64,000 nt of DNA from Microstegium vimineum (taxonomy: Eukaryota; Streptophyta; Magnoliopsida; Poales; Poaceae). The stretch is from assembly GCA_022036555.1 (NCBI GenBank), contig CM039141.1, forward strand, positions 903,773-967,772, written 5' to 3'. The notes beneath the pieces were generated by a model. The model did not search any database. It worked only from the letters and a program-made list of their open reading frames with translations, and was not told where the DNA came from. This document shows, one piece after another, positions 37,197-50,482 of the stretch; position 1 is the stretch's first letter; each line of letters begins with the position of its first letter. A program made the translations under genes and the position numbers.

Positions 37197-38083
37197 TCAT
37201 GGTACGAAGTACATGGGGTTGGGCACCTTGAAGACGCGGTCCCCGGCGGCGTCACCCTGTAGGTCGCTCCACTGGTCACCCACGTTGCCCCGGATCCGGT
37301 ACCCGTCCTCCTCCACCAGCTGCCTCCGCACCGCCGACTTGAACACCACCGAGCTCACCCCACGGTACGCCGCGCCTCTGCATATATGCATGTTAGAGAA
37401 TAGATAGATAGATTAGGCCCTGTGTAGCTCTGCCCGGCCCTGTTGTATATATACTAGTATAGTACTCGATCCTACCTCATGATGAGGCGGTCGTATCCCG
37501 AGAAGCCGGCGGCGGCGAGGTTGGCGGCGGTGCAGGAGCGCATGGTGTCTTCATCCCTCCCGGTCACCAGGAACACCCTGAACCCTCCGCCTCTCAGCGT
37601 CTGGAACAGCCACTGCATCGCGGGTATCCCCGGGCAGCTGGCCCTGCTCGCCCACGCCCTGAAACCCACCGGATCATACGCACCGAACTGCTTCACCTGG
37701 TAGTATGGCTGGTTGGACAGGCAGGTGTCGTCGACGTCCAGCACCCACGCGTCGAGCCCATCGTGGTCACCAGCGACAGCGATCTGGGCGGCGTAGGCGG
37801 CCGCCTGCTCCACGACGGCGCCCACGTCCCGGTGGTACTGGCCCCAGGCCATGTACCCGCGGACGTAGCCCACGCACTGCGCCGGCACCGCCCGCCACCC
37901 CTTGGCGTCGTTCGCTTCCACCATCATCACGCGCCAGCTGAGGCAGTAGTAGTACGACGGGTCGTCTCCTCCGCCGCCACCAATCGGGGGCCAGAACCAC
38001 GCCGGCGTCGTCGCCCCTCCCTCGGCGGACTCCAGGCGCCACGCCGCCAGGACGACCAAGGCGACGGCGAGCGTCGTCGTCAT
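37197..38083 (-). CDS. Acid phosphatase, HAD subfamily IIIB (vegetative storage protein-like), secreted
   Basis: Exons 37476-38083 and 37197-37377 join in phase to give 262 residues, the usual length. The N-terminus MTTTLAVALVVLAAWRLESA is a signal peptide. HAD motif I is VLDVDDTCLSN (nucleophile and acid/base aspartates), motif II is LVTGRDE, the motif III lysine is in VVFKSAVR, and motif IV is GNVGDQWSD. Family members hydrolyse phosphate monoesters in the apoplast or vacuole; some have become storage proteins after losing the nucleophile, but here the catalytic aspartates are kept. The intron is short (98 bases), with GTAGGA and TATATGCAG ends. A TATA box at about 38263-38272 lies ~185 bases upstream. 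I see no lesion. Confidence 0.9.
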
Positions 38084-38262
38084 TGGATTGGAACGCCTCG
38101 ATCGATCGCCAAATAAAGACGATCGATGACCGACCGACCTCAGCGAAACTAACTAAAGCAAGCAAGAGCGGTGTACGTGCGCCTAGCTAGCTCGATCTAG
38201 CGCTAGCCGATCGAGGCCATCGATGAGCAAAGCAGAGCTGCTAGCTTAGTGCGCGTGGGTTA

Positions 38263-38272
38263 GTTTTATAGA
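38263..38272 (-). promoter_or_regulatory. TATA box of the acid phosphatase gene
   Basis: TCTATAAAAC on the minus strand gives a predicted 5' UTR of about 150 bases. Confidence 0.55.
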
Positions 38273-39337
38273 CTGTATCTAGGTGCACCGTGCACACACC
38301 AAAAGCTTTTGTGCTTGTTGCTCGACAAGGCTGCAGCATGATATACATTGGTCGGCGACTTTGCCCGGCCGGCCGGTGCAAAGCGAGCAAAAGCCGGTGC
38401 GTACGACGTGCTACGAGAGCTACCGTATAGGAGTAACATGCATGACTCGCCGCCTGCCTGAGCCTCACCGGGTATGTAGTGGCCGGGGCCCGGGGGGTAC
38501 GATGATATGCCTTTTGGTCTTTTGGATGGATTATTGGGTCCAAACAGACAGTGTCGTCGTGAATCCACCACTCGCGGTGACGGTCGTCCGTGACGACGCA
38601 CGCGCGCGCGCCATTTGCACGCACGCACCGCCGCCGGCGCAACGACACGTGGACACGGCCAGGGCCTTTGTACGTGCTACCTATTGACCTTCTTTTGATT
38701 TCAATTCGTCTGCGATCGGAGTATATATCACAGTGCGGCGCAATGGAAAAGCGAGTGATCGAGAGGACGTCGATCGGTGGTACTACTAAACGTAGTAATT
38801 TGACCTCCAATAAAAGATGGATCGATACGACGACACCACAATTAAGGTAGTGGCATGCATTGGCGAATATAATCGTCGCATGCCGGTTACTAGTGCAGTG
38901 CCAATGGTGTATTGATGATAGTGTCTATCCTCATTAAATAATTTGTTACGTAGATAAAATGCTGACATGACAACATAATTAATGAAGAAAAGAGAGTACA
39001 AATCATAGAAATGGTTTCTTCGTGAAGAAATCAGGTCTTCACTCCACCCAATGCACCAAGAAACTATGAAATCGCCATTGGAAAGAAACCACCAGTTTCT
39101 AGGGGGCTCGTGGCGCACTCTCATTGGAGGAAGAAGACAGAGTTGGGAGAGAGAAGGAGAAAACAATTATTACTTGAAGACACCTCTATTGTGAAAGATA
39201 GTTTCTATAGATGATTTTTTGTGCTATGGAAATCGTGTCAGTTTCTATAGATCATTTACTGTGTTTCCAGATTAAAAATAAAGAATGGTGTCAGTCAGTT
39301 ATTATTATATACATGGTGCTGGACCACATGAATGTAA

Positions 39338-39703
39338 GAGCATCTCCAACGGTTATCCATATTTTGATTGGTAAAATTGAGAGTTTGTCAAGTCTCAAAT
39401 GAATATGCCAAAGATAAAAAGAGTCAATCTCCCATGGTTTGCCAAAATTAACTTGACAATTACCAAAATTGTGGACCAAAATTACGGCGGTGAGCGAAAA
39501 GACACGCGAAGATGGAAAGAAATCACGCGGGGAGCAATGCCAAGCGCGATCCACGGTTGGCATATATGTTAATCCTCCCCAGGAAATTGCCAAGTTAACA
39601 AAAATGCAAAGCTCATTATTTGTCAAACAGTTGGATAGGAATTTTTTTTTAGACTTTTTTGCAAAAACAAGTAAAACCAATTTATAAAACCGTTGGAAAT
39701 GCT
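39338..39703. mobile_element. Tourist-type MITE, 366 bp
   Basis: The ends GAGCATCTCCAACGGTT and AACCGTTGGAAATGCT are inverted repeats. TAA flanks both sides (39335-39337, 39704-39706). This is the same end motif as 28245-28522. Confidence 0.8.
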
Positions 39704-40360
39704 TAACCTACTTAGTAATAGCTAGCTAGGCGGCTACTACTTCCACCTAATAAGCGATCGAAAAGAAGTCAACCTAGTATCGCCATGAAATATTCACAAG
39801 TTGACGTTTTGAGTGCCGGGCGACGAAGCAGCATGTAAAAAGCTTAGCTATAGCGGCGGCTGGCGGGGCAAGTGAGATATGTAGGTCGCCCAGCCCAGAT
39901 CTCATGCATTGCTGGGAACCAGTACGACACGTTCCACTGACAGTGGCAGATCTCGAGTAGTGGATATGATTTTTCACACGGCTTCCTTTTAGCCAAACAT
40001 CAATTTCTAGAATAGGTGAAATTGTTTTCTATCTTCGATCTCTCTTCTTAATTAAACAGATAAGTTAGAGTAATAAAGCTAAAAAAAATAATTTATCTTA
40101 ATTTTCTCTTATATATTATAGTCATTTTATTCATCATTCCTAAAACTGTTTTACCAAAAATTTGTAGCTTAACTTTAACAACAAAGTTGTCTATTAAATT
40201 ATTTTGTGAAAAAAAAAGAAAAACAGTTTCAATTGTGAGGCCGAGTCGTGCGAAAGGGGAGCTTATAGTTTCCACGAAATGTCTTCGGCATGCATGTCAC
40301 GTCCGATCCAGGACGACAAGCAGGCACATGCATGGTCGTCGTGTCCGATATTATATAATA

Positions 40361-40626
40361 CTCCCTCCATCCTAAATTTAAGTTATTTTAAGAATCTTGA
40401 AGAGTCAAAGTTTCTCAAGTTTGACTAAATTTATATAATAATATAATAATATTTATGATATCAAATAAGTTTCATTAGATTTATTATTAATTATATTTTC
40501 ATAATATACTTATTTAATGTTATAAATCTTTGTAGTTTTGTCTATAATTTTTAGTTAAACTGGAGATGTTTTATCTTTCCAAGATTTAAAGATTTTTGAA
40601 ATGAGTTACAATTTGAAACGAAGGAG
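40361..40626. mobile_element. Stowaway-type MITE, 266 bp
   Basis: The left end CTCCCTCCATCCTAAATTTA and the right end AATTTGAAACGAAGGAG are inverted repeats flanked by the TA dinucleotide. The interior is AT-rich. It is the same family as the split MITE at 57957-62216. Confidence 0.85.
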
Positions 40627-41590
40627 TACGGTTTATCGACGATACGTCGGCGTGCACAACATGTGTGGATCTGCTTTAGTTCGTCTGCATCCACCGCCGC
40701 CCGGCCGTCGTCGTCACAGATCAATTAATTATATTAATCGATCGAGGTCAAAAAAACGCCGTACTACCTGGATCTCGACGATCTTATTTCCCGCGTCGGC
40801 ATGCACGACGATATATGCTTTGTATGTAGTACGTCTTGCGGGTAGGGGAGTCAGCCAGCATTCTCGATCTGTGGCCTCGATGGGTTCGCATGCAGTTGAA
40901 GAGCGAGAGGGAGGGAGGGTGGGAGGGGAAAAAGAGGGAAATAAAAGAACGGAAATAAATTGGATGAATACCGGGCGCACCGGTGTTACTACAAGACTCT
41001 GTCTATATGATTGATACGTGGCTAGTGGAGAAAATCGAACATCTAAGCATAAATGCATGCTATTTGTATTAACTAATTTGTTGTGCATGTATGAGTGGGA
41101 CCCTCCACGACTCAAACTGATGTTATTTAGATTATTTGTCTACGTGTCAGCCATCTGGGTAAGGTCTCATAGTAATACTGGTACACTCGGTGTTCATCCC
41201 AAAAAGAAAAGTGCACACGGCTGTCGCCGGCCGTGACGTGGACGCCACGCCACGCCACGCAGTCGGAGACAAAGGCAAGTGAGAGCGAGAGAGTGAAAAA
41301 GGCTGTTGGGCCTGTCCTCCTGCTTCCCACGTTTCTGAAAGGCATAGTCAGGCTTGGACCGTCTTGCAGATCGAAGGAGGAAAGGGAGGAAGGACTCTTG
41401 TAGCTCAACTCCATCTCTGCTGCCACCAGCCTGTGAAAGCCGTGGGCCGTGTGGTCAATTCGGCCCAGCATTCATTCTCAGACATAGTTTCCTATCTACG
41501 TACTTACCCGCTACTGGTATTTAATCCTGATGACTAATTAATTAATAATTTATTTACTGTATATTATAGAACCTGGGGGCGTTGCACAGA

Positions 41591-41612
41591 CCAGAGAGAG
41601 AGAGAGAGAGAG
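41591..41612. repeat. (AG)n microsatellite
   Basis: A short AG run follows CCAGAGAG near 41591. Confidence 0.8.
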
Positions 41613-43553
41613 GAATAAAAAGACGTGCCGATCTGAGCTCGTGTCATATATTAAATAAATACAGTATATATAGTGAGCGAGCCCGTCAACGACGACACAA
41701 TATTATCTCCAGGGTGTGTTTCCTTTCCGTGCGTGGCAGCGGTACACGGTGGCGGTGGACTGGTGGGCCGGCCAAGGACGGCGACGGCACACCCTGAAAG
41801 GCAAAGCCACGCACTGTACGTGCATGCAAGCACTGCACCAAAGCATGGCATTAGCCCAGTTCGCCACACCCACACATATGCATGGCTCCGATCCGTCGCT
41901 CTCATCGCTGCATGCGCGCAGCAGTCTCGCTCCGGCCAATCCATGACGGGCGAGGAATTCTGCGTCCCCCTGTTGAACGAACGTAACCACGCTTAGCTGC
42001 CGGCCGGCCGTCGGGTCTGAATGCATGTCTGATATGGATTCCATTCCTTTTTTTTCTTTTTCGTTGCTTTGTTAAGTGGGCTGGCTTTCTCAGAGGAAGA
42101 CGTACGGCCTGCTGGCCTTGGTGTTGTTGGCTGCCACCTGCCCATGCACGCGCACGCGCTCACCGCTCCTTCTTGCCTGCCCCATTAATTGTCCAAGCAC
42201 TACCGCTAAACGTTGGTGTGCAGCGCAGGGCCGGCAGGCACGCGTGGGCGCCGCGGGGACGACTTCTCCACAGTGCCCTGCCACGCTCAACTTTTGCATG
42301 CCTTTTACCACCACTGTCTTGTTCTTGGATGGGAACAATATTCCACGGTTTGGAAGTACTCGAGCCATGCATGGCTGCAACAACAACGAACGAACGAGTG
42401 GCACTTTTCAGCTGAAAAATGCGGCACTTGAATGCTTGCTGCTACTAGGTGCATTTATTCCGATTTCCGAGTGGAGTAGTGACCAAGCGGCAGCCAATGC
42501 ATGCATGCAATCCCGGCCGGTAGCTATATAGCTCAACCGTTCCACTGTCATACGTACACTGCTCGTACGATTATATCGTCGCTATAACGACAACGCAGAG
42601 ATACAATGATTAATTAAGATAGCACAGACTTCTCTCTCTCTCAAAAAAAAAGATAGCAAAGACATAAAAAAAAAAGACATGCAATGCAAGGGCGTGCGTA
42701 CAAGTTTTGACAAAGTTATCTAGCAAAGACATTATATAGTACTTATATGACAACTGCTACAAGTTTTGACAAAGGGCGGTGCGTACATGCATGATGCAGT
42801 ACGTATTCTCTCGTTGAGAGGTGTGAAGTGTCTGTCAAACCTGTCGAGCTAGACAGAGCGAGGCTCGGCGGGGCATGCCGCTGTTTCTTCTTTCTTGCAA
42901 GCATTCTCTTGGCGGCATTTAGCCATGCATGATTAAATCGTCTAATAATTAAGCTAAAACCGTCTGATTTGGAAACTTGTGGCCTTTGTTGACAATATAT
43001 ATATGTTTCCAAGTTCCAATACCTACCTGCAGGATCTTGTCTTGTAGTATGTCTTTTCCTCAAAAGACAAACAAATACTGGCTTTGCACGCTATGTTTTA
43101 TTCGTGAAAATGAGGAGAGGGGGGGTTAGACAGATAGAGAGAGAGATGGTTTAACCTGGTTGCCAGAGCCCCAGAGCTAATTAACATTGGGAAGCCGGGA
43201 ACAATAAACAAGTGTAAACAGCCCCAAATCCTGTTGTTTACTGGTCTCTGGGATTAGACTTCTCTGCCTGCAGAGAGAAGATTCCACTCTGGCAATAGAT
43301 GCCAAGTGCATGTGCACACTGCATCTATCGGATGCATCATTATCATGCATCGATCGGCTGTAAGCCGTTGTTCGTTGCATTCAAACGCTAGTTCCAACCA
43401 TCCAACTAATTACTGTACGGCTGTACGCTAGAACCACCTGTTTAGCTCGTACCTAGCAGCTACTAGTACTGTTCATCAGTTCTCTTTCAGTGAGGCACCC
43501 CTGTAAGTTTTTTTAAAAAAAGGCTGATGGAATGTCTTTCATCAGGAGAGAAA

Positions 43554-43886
43554 GGGCATGTTGGATCTTTGACAAATGCCAAATGACAAATAAAGTTAGT
43601 AAATACTTTTGTCAATTTCTAGTGTTTGGATCCCTTGACAAATAACAAATGACAAATGGCACATATAAAGACAATTATACCCCTAATAATTGCACTCTCA
43701 TTCACATGTCATGCATAGAAGGGAGGGGTATGAGTGCGAGGATTTTCAATTTGCCTTTATGGCAAATGATAAATTTTTGCTCTTTTGTCATTTTTTGTCT
43801 TGCATGTTTGGATTTATTTGTCAAAAAGTAGTAATTTTTTACTCTTTTACTAATTTACTAATTTGCCAAAGGGATCCAAACATACC
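43554..43886. mobile_element. MITE-like element with GGGCATGTT(T)GGATC ends
   Basis: The left end GGGCATGTTGGATCTTTGAC pairs as an inverted repeat with TTTGCCAAAGGGATCCAAACATACC. A second TGTTTGGATCCCTTGACAAAT lies inside at about 43622, so the element may be nested or internally duplicated. Confidence 0.55.
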
Positions 43887-46159
43887 AAAAGAAAAAAAAG
43901 AGGTCATGGGTCAAACGCACAGCTCACGGCTATACATGCACATTCATCCTCCGACCATAAGACTCCATGTGTGTAGGTTTGACGTGGCTTTGGAAATTAA
44001 AGACGATTGGATATGCACACAACAGGCGTCACAGTCACACAGCGATGCATGATGCATGGCTCCACAAAACCAATCGCCATCGTCTGGCATGCATATATCG
44101 AGTACTCCGTAGATATATTGAATAGGATCAGGGGGCGGCCTGGGCCAAGCCACGGCAGACGATGACAGGCCATGGAAATTAGCTGAAGAGAGTAGCTTTC
44201 GTCAGAACGTCCTCACCTAAAAAGTTTACTAGCTAGCTAGTTTCTTAAGCTAAGCCAGCTGCGCGCGGCTACTCCAAGCTAGCGATTTCTCTTTCAGAGA
44301 CGGATTTTTCTGCTCTGCGCATTGACGTCGCTGCCTCTCATCTGACTGGGCCAAAAAAGGACGTTTTTATATACTCCGTATATAACTGGGAGACCCCGAC
44401 TCCAAATAAAAGATGCTGACAATTAAATCCACAACTAACTGCACGTGTGCTGCTGTCAATTTTGACCGCCGAAAGTCGCACGAGTAATAATTGTCCAGTA
44501 CAAATAAAAAAGAATTAAAGTAGTAACTATTTTCAGACATACTAGCAAATTGTCAAAGAAAGAGAGTTGACAATATAAGCATGCAGGAGAGTGTTAGGTC
44601 TGTGCTTGTGCTTATATCGATCACACGACTCTGAAAATCTGAATGGTAGACGATGGACATCATCATCAGTTTTGAATAAACAGGATTGGAGATTCCCGTT
44701 AAGGATTCCATTCCATGAGCAGACCGAAAAAAACAACAACCGCCAGTTGACTTCTACATATAAGTTACCTCGAAGGGAGATGCCTTGACTGAACCGAGTG
44801 TACATAGCAATCTGCCTTCCCCGTTCATCAGCTGCAGTAAAACTGATACCCTGGACCCTTACAAACGATCGAGCTCAAAGTTCTGCACTGTGTCACTCAC
44901 TCACTCACTCCGTGCAACATAGCTAACCTGTGAACGCAACAGCAAGCTAGCCATGGCCAAGTCGCCATGTGTTACGTGCATGGATCTACACCGCAGGTAT
45001 GGACCAGAGCTCATATAGCCCGTACCAATAACCTACCACCACGTACGTACCGGCCGGTACCAACCATTGTGACTGTCGGGCGGTGGATGGATCAATCTTC
45101 AATGATGGTCGTGCAGTGTCCTAGTGCAGGACAGCTTGCCGTTCTGCTGCCCTGGTGCCTGCCCGTATGCCCATTCCATGCATGCGGAATTCTTCAGGTC
45201 CAAGGCACCGACGACCCCTCCAACCTAGCTCCATGAGGAAAAGCTTTTGCAACGGCTAGAGGAAATGCTGCCCTGGTGTAATGAAGGCGGCCCATAGATC
45301 GTTATTAGCGACAGGCCGGGACCCGTCCGTCCATTACTGGGGTGGTTGCGCGCGCGTGTAGTACGCTGCAATAAACTGACGAGTTGAGATGCAACGGACT
45401 TCCAGCTGCAAGAGGATCTCTTGATTCTGCCTATTCTTTTGGTTTGTTCTCTGGTTGCATTGTTGGCCGTGGAGGTGGAGCCGTGGAGCAGAGACTACAG
45501 GTTGCGTTCCATCAACGGTCCTGCATGCTGAAGTGACGGGCGGTGGCGAAGGAGAGAGAACAAGTACCACTGCAAGCTGCTGTGAGACTTGATTAGCTTG
45601 TTATGGTTGTTAGCAATCATGTTGAGGTTTCAGAGACTACTTCCATCTTTTCTTTTTTTCATCGCATGCTGGCCGGTCTCGGTAGAGAGTTTCGTCTTTC
45701 AGTTTCCACGACTTAATGTGTTGAAGACAATGTACATGAGTTTTATCCCCATAAAATTTTTATTATCTCTCTTCATCTATTGCATATGTCACGTCAATTC
45801 ATTTAATGCCATAAAATTCTAATGAAACTCTCATTAAAACTTACCTTACTGGACCACGGAGGGCAAATTCAGTATTACTTGATACCCATTTTATAAAAAA
45901 AACACTTTAGCTTCGAACTCAGACTTGCTCTCTATTTTACATGTGTCGAATGACTTTGTAATAATTGGTTGTATACATAGAGGCCGGATATTTTTTATCC
46001 ATTATCTAAAATCACAACACAAATCATTTTAAGTTTATCCAACTTTATAGTTAAGTGCTAATAATGTAACGCGTGCTACTTACTTGGTAGTTTTTATTTT
46101 GTATATGAACTTGACCAAATTTAATAAATTAGGTTGGCTTAGAAGAAAACCAGAATGAC

Positions 46160-47411
46160 TGTAAGGACCTGATTAGCCTAGAGAGGGGTGAATAGGCCTG
46201 TTTAAAAACAAACTTGACACTTGCTGTCAGCACAGGGCCGGCACTGCCGGGCTCTAGGCCGGCACTGCTGGTCTCTGGGGCAGCAGTGCTGGTCACTTGA
46301 ACAGAATTGAGCATAATTCAAAATGTAAACCTAGAATGGAAATTGTGGCTGAATCAAAATCTTCTAGAGGTGTAGGGAACCTCTAGCACCACCTGAAAGT
46401 GGTAACAACACACCTACGGAGTAGATCGGGTCCAAATTCTAGAAATCACCTTGCACACAAGATATATGAAAGTAAAGTAACAAACACACGGTGACACTAG
46501 ATTTGACCCGTGGTTCAGCTCGCCACTTAGGCTTGCCTACGTCCACGTTGTTGAGGTGCGTCACACAAGGCTCAAGCTCGCCACAAAGGCTTGCTCTTTC
46601 CTCGGTCTCAAGTCAAGGGAATGAACTCTTGAGATGAGGGGCAATGTATTAGCAAGTTGGTGGTGTTACAAACCTCCCTTGGCTGCCACACAAGTTGGCA
46701 AGCTCAAGGGCGACGCCTAGCCGGCTAGGAGCAAAGCTCCAAGAGTAACAAACTCAAACCGCCGGCCACCACGCAAACCAAATGCTTGAAGAAGTTGAAG
46801 ATCCGAGGGAGAAGCTTCTTCTCAAGCTTGGAGGCTCAATCTCTCAAAGGTTGATTGGAAATCAATGGGGGAGAGTGGTTGAGCACCAAGGAGGAATGGA
46901 GAGCAAGAAGAGAGCTCCTCTTTCTGTTTTCTGCGAAGTGTGAGAGTGAGAATAGCAGAACTAGCCATTGGGGGAGTGAGGAGGTGTTTAAATACCCCTC
47001 ACTGCCAACAGGCTGAACAAGTGGCGGCAGTGCCGGCCTATGCCGGCATGGAGGCCAGCACTGGCGGCATGGGCAGAACAGCAAGGTATAGATCTTCATG
47101 TAGCTGGCTGATTTGCCCACTATGTATGTGGAGGTGTGATGTATTTGGATAGATATTGCATTTGGTTCACTTGTTGGCATACGTGTTGAATCCCTCTTAA
47201 TAGAACGACATACCTAACTCAATTTCAATGTATAAAAGAATTTAAACTCCTTTGAGCTTGTTGCCATGCACTTTTGTAATTGGAGGGGCCCGCCAACCTG
47301 TTCATCAACCTCCTTAAGTTTAACCTGCTTGTCATACTTGTAAAGTCTCATTAGTTCTCTAATTGTGTTGTCATGTCACCAAAACTCACTTAAGGTTTGA
47401 TTACACTTTCA
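46160..47411 (-). repeat. 3' LTR of the Sirevirus-type element (1252 bp)
   Basis: On the plus strand it starts TGTAAGGACCTGATTAGCC and ends GATTACACTTTCA, so it has TG...CA ends. It carries several copies of the CCGGCACTGCCGG motif. It keeps a ~250-bp segment (about 47072-47323) that the other LTR lacks. Confidence 0.9.
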
Positions 47412-47430
47412 ATCTCCCCCTTTTTGGTGA
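47412..47430 (-). other. Polypurine tract of the Sirevirus-type element
   Basis: On the minus strand CCAAAAAGGGGGAGAT directly precedes the 3' LTR. It is the expected primer for plus-strand DNA synthesis. Confidence 0.8.
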
Positions 47431-48066
47431 TTGATGACAACACAATTAGAGCATATAAAAGTGAAGTATAATCTGAGACAATGCAAGTCATGGGTGTAGG
47501 ATCTCCCCCTAAATGTGTGAATGAGAATTTGAATTTCCAAATTTGGCATGAAAAGCCAAAATTCATACATTGGAGTGAAATGGGGCTCCCCTACATCTAT
47601 GGCTGCTGTGGGGTGCTGAAAAGTGTCACAAGAATATACGTGATGCATAAGAACCTATCTCAACACAAATCAGAGTGCTTGCTATCAGAGCAGCCCGGCA
47701 CTGCCGGCCTAGAGGCCAGCACCGCCGGCCTTGCTGCTGGCAGCAAGCCTGTGGAACCACAAGCACAGCCACACAGCACACTATAAATAAAACTGAAAGT
47801 AAATTAAGACAAGCATGATATATATATATGAGAGAGTATATGTACACAAATAACACAAACGAGTACTTAAGTGATAATATTACAATAAAATAGATTTGAA
47901 TGTTGCTCTCTCATCTCACAAACTAAGAACTGAAAAACTAAGATAACTAGCAGCATCTGCTCCTCCATGACCGTCGAAGATGTTGTACCCCCTTCACTTA
48001 GTAATTCTCCCCCTTTGGCAACAAGTCACCAAAAAGAGAGAAGAACAAATCAAAGAGAGATACAAA

Positions 48067-49593
48067 CTAGTCGCTGTCCTCCTCCATGTGGTCCTCATCA
48101 TCATCATCTGGAGGCGAAGAGAAGTGAATACCAGGAGCTGAAGCACGCTTGCTCAACCTCCTAGTCTGGGGCTGCTGAGTCTCCTCCTCCTCATCATCAT
48201 CCTCATCATCTGAATCACCACCATCATATGTGGACTCCTCACTGAGCTTTGGTGGAGGTGTAGGTGGAGGAATCTGCTTGAGGCCCTGCTCCTGTTTGAG
48301 CTGTCTGATCTCTAGTCTGGTCTGGTAAGTATGGTTGTTGGCATAACAGATGCCACTGAAGATCTTCTTCAAAATTTTTCCAAGCTTACCCTTCTTCCTA
48401 CCTCTGGTAGATGCTCTGGAGGACTCAGGAAGGTCAGGAGCTGCTGCCCTGGTCCTGGTACTGCCCCTGGGAGGTGTCTGAATCTCCTCCTGAACTGTGG
48501 AAGAGACAACCTTCTCTGCTCTAAAGGGCTCATGTGCTCATCCTTGTAGAAGATTTTCTCTGTCACCATCTCAATTATGAACATCAGGTAGGGAGCATAA
48601 GGAAGCCCCTTCCTGGCATCATCAGCAGCAAGGAAAATCTCATCCCAAAGAAAGCGAGACACTAAAAAGGGTGGAGCTCCACCTCTCATCCTCCTAAGTA
48701 CATTCTTGGAAAAAGCATAGAGGTTTGAGGCGGATCCTACCTTGAGATAGAGAGTGGTCCTGAAGAGGTTGTTCAGAATGTAATATTTGCTCCTTAGCCC
48801 CTTCACAAGACCATCTGCATACTGAGGCTCAATGTACAACTAGGAAATCTCCTCATTTGACAGACCTCTCTCATCATGAATGTTAGAGCTGGCTCTATCA
48901 TCTTCTCCAAATCCAAGGAGACGGACAAAAGTCACATAGTCCAATCTGTAGTGCATGCCCTCTGTCATCCAGTGCATTACCATATTCTCCCTGTCCAGAT
49001 AGTAGGTGGAGTAGAACTGATAGATAATCTCTAAGTTCCACCCATTCTGGAATCCCATCCAGTGGTACATGCCAAGCTCCCTGCACTGATCAATGACCCT
49101 GTCAAATACAGGATCTCTCTTGTTCTCCAAGTGCTCCCAATCAACATACTTCATCTTGATGATTTTGGGCCTGGCAGCATGAAACAGGACTATGGAGTAG
49201 TAGTCAGAGTGGAACACATTCCAGAATCTGTAGTCAACACCCATGTCTTTTGACACATCATAGGGATAGATGACCTCTCTCCTCCTGTACAGTCCTCCAC
49301 TGATTCTGATAACCCACCCTTTGCCTGGGTCGGGTGTCCTGAGGCTCTCTAGGAACAATCTCCTCATCAATCTCAGCGAGGTGGTAAGCATTGAACAACC
49401 CAAGATCTGGAGGTGTCCAGGGACACACATCATCACTAATTGTTCTTCTTGCCATCTGCAGCTCACTCTCCCTCCTTATCCTTTCCATAGGATTCAATCC
49501 ATCATCAGCACCATCTCTGCCTCCTCTTCGAACACGGGCCTTTCTCCTTGGCCCCTTTCCTCTAGCACCAGCACTCGATCCACCGACGTCCAT
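48067..49593 (-). CDS. Third ORF of the Sirevirus-type element (plant retroelement protein of unknown function), broken
   Basis: This lies between pol and the 3' LTR on the element's coding strand. A basic N-terminus (GKGPRRKARVRRGG) is followed by a ~350-residue conserved-looking region with WNVFHSDYYSIVLFHAARPK, GMYHWMGFQNGWN, MHYRLDYVTFVRLLGFG and SKYYILNNLFRTTLYLK. A glutamine-rich helix and a very acidic tail (DEDDDEEEE) close it. The coding frame shifts near 49270 and near 48500 and has an in-frame stop at about 48840. I see no signal peptide or membrane segment, so an envelope role is not supported. The region resembles the putative plant transposon protein found in other plant retroelements; its function is unknown. 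Confidence 0.7.
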
Positions 49594-50482
49594 CTATGCA
49601 TTTAAAAGAGAGAAGGTTAAGTTGCTGCACTTAGAATAGTGGCTGGAATCTAGTGGAGAGATTAAGTCAAAATCTAGAGTCAATGGTTGATTAGAGGAGC
49701 ATATGCATTGGTGCTGCTGCCCAGAGGCCGGCACTGCCGGCCTGGTGCAGGCAGCCCCAATACAAGTCTTTCTAATCCGCCATGGAATCTAGGTTTTGAC
49801 CAAATCTAACCACTAGAGATACATCACCATACATAATGCAACTACTAACAACCTAAATCCCATCTCAGAAACCATACATTGCATAGATCGACCCAAGTTA
49901 GGGTTTCAAGTTATTACCTTTGAAATAGAGGGAAGGAGACGAAGAAGGTTGGACTTGAATGGAGCTTGACGCAGGGAGGAAGATCTTGCACACCTCCTCC
50001 AATGGCAGCACCTCCAAAGGGGCAACACTGCCGGGGAAGAAGAGAGGGACCTTCGAGCTCCCTAGGTCTCCTTAGGGTTGAGAGAAGAGAGGAGAGGTGT
50101 TTCTGTTGAAGGGATATGAGTTGGGATGAAGTCCCCTCGGGCTAGGGTTGGAAAGATAAAGCAAAACTCGAGGGCTAGGACTTAGGCCCGACATGCTTGG
50201 TTCCTTGAAGTCCCGGCACTGCCGAACCCCCCGACACTGCTGGCCTAGGAGGCCGGCACTACTGGCCTGGCCAGGTAGTGAGGCACTATGCCACCTTCAT
50301 ACTATATATTTATGCACTTGTGGACATATACCCCTTGCCATGTGCTGGTCAATAAGCAAATCAACAACCATACTATGACCAACACATTCAAGTTTCTTTC
50401 AAAATGGGTTTTGAAACACATAATTGAAGTTTTCAAAGTTTTGCCTAAGTCGCTAGGTGGACAAACAAATGTGTGCTATAGA

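Larger units (their letters stand above)
38280..46159. other. Long gene-free stretch (MITEs listed separately)
   Basis: About 7.9 kb without a supported gene. Three MITEs occur (39338-39703, 40361-40626, 43554-43886), plus an AG-repeat near 41591-41612 and a decayed Tourist-like segment near 45735-45850 (GAGTTTTATCCCCAT ... TGAAACTCTCATTAAAAC). Many CATGCATG and GATCGATC words occur. Frames such as 42076-42531 (+) have no conserved motif. Confidence 0.45.

Noticed and set aside
42076..42531. 151-codon plus-strand frame with a hydrophobic start
   Set aside because: Looks like a secreted protein at first, but has no conserved motif, no splice or promoter context, and a cysteine pattern matching no family I know.
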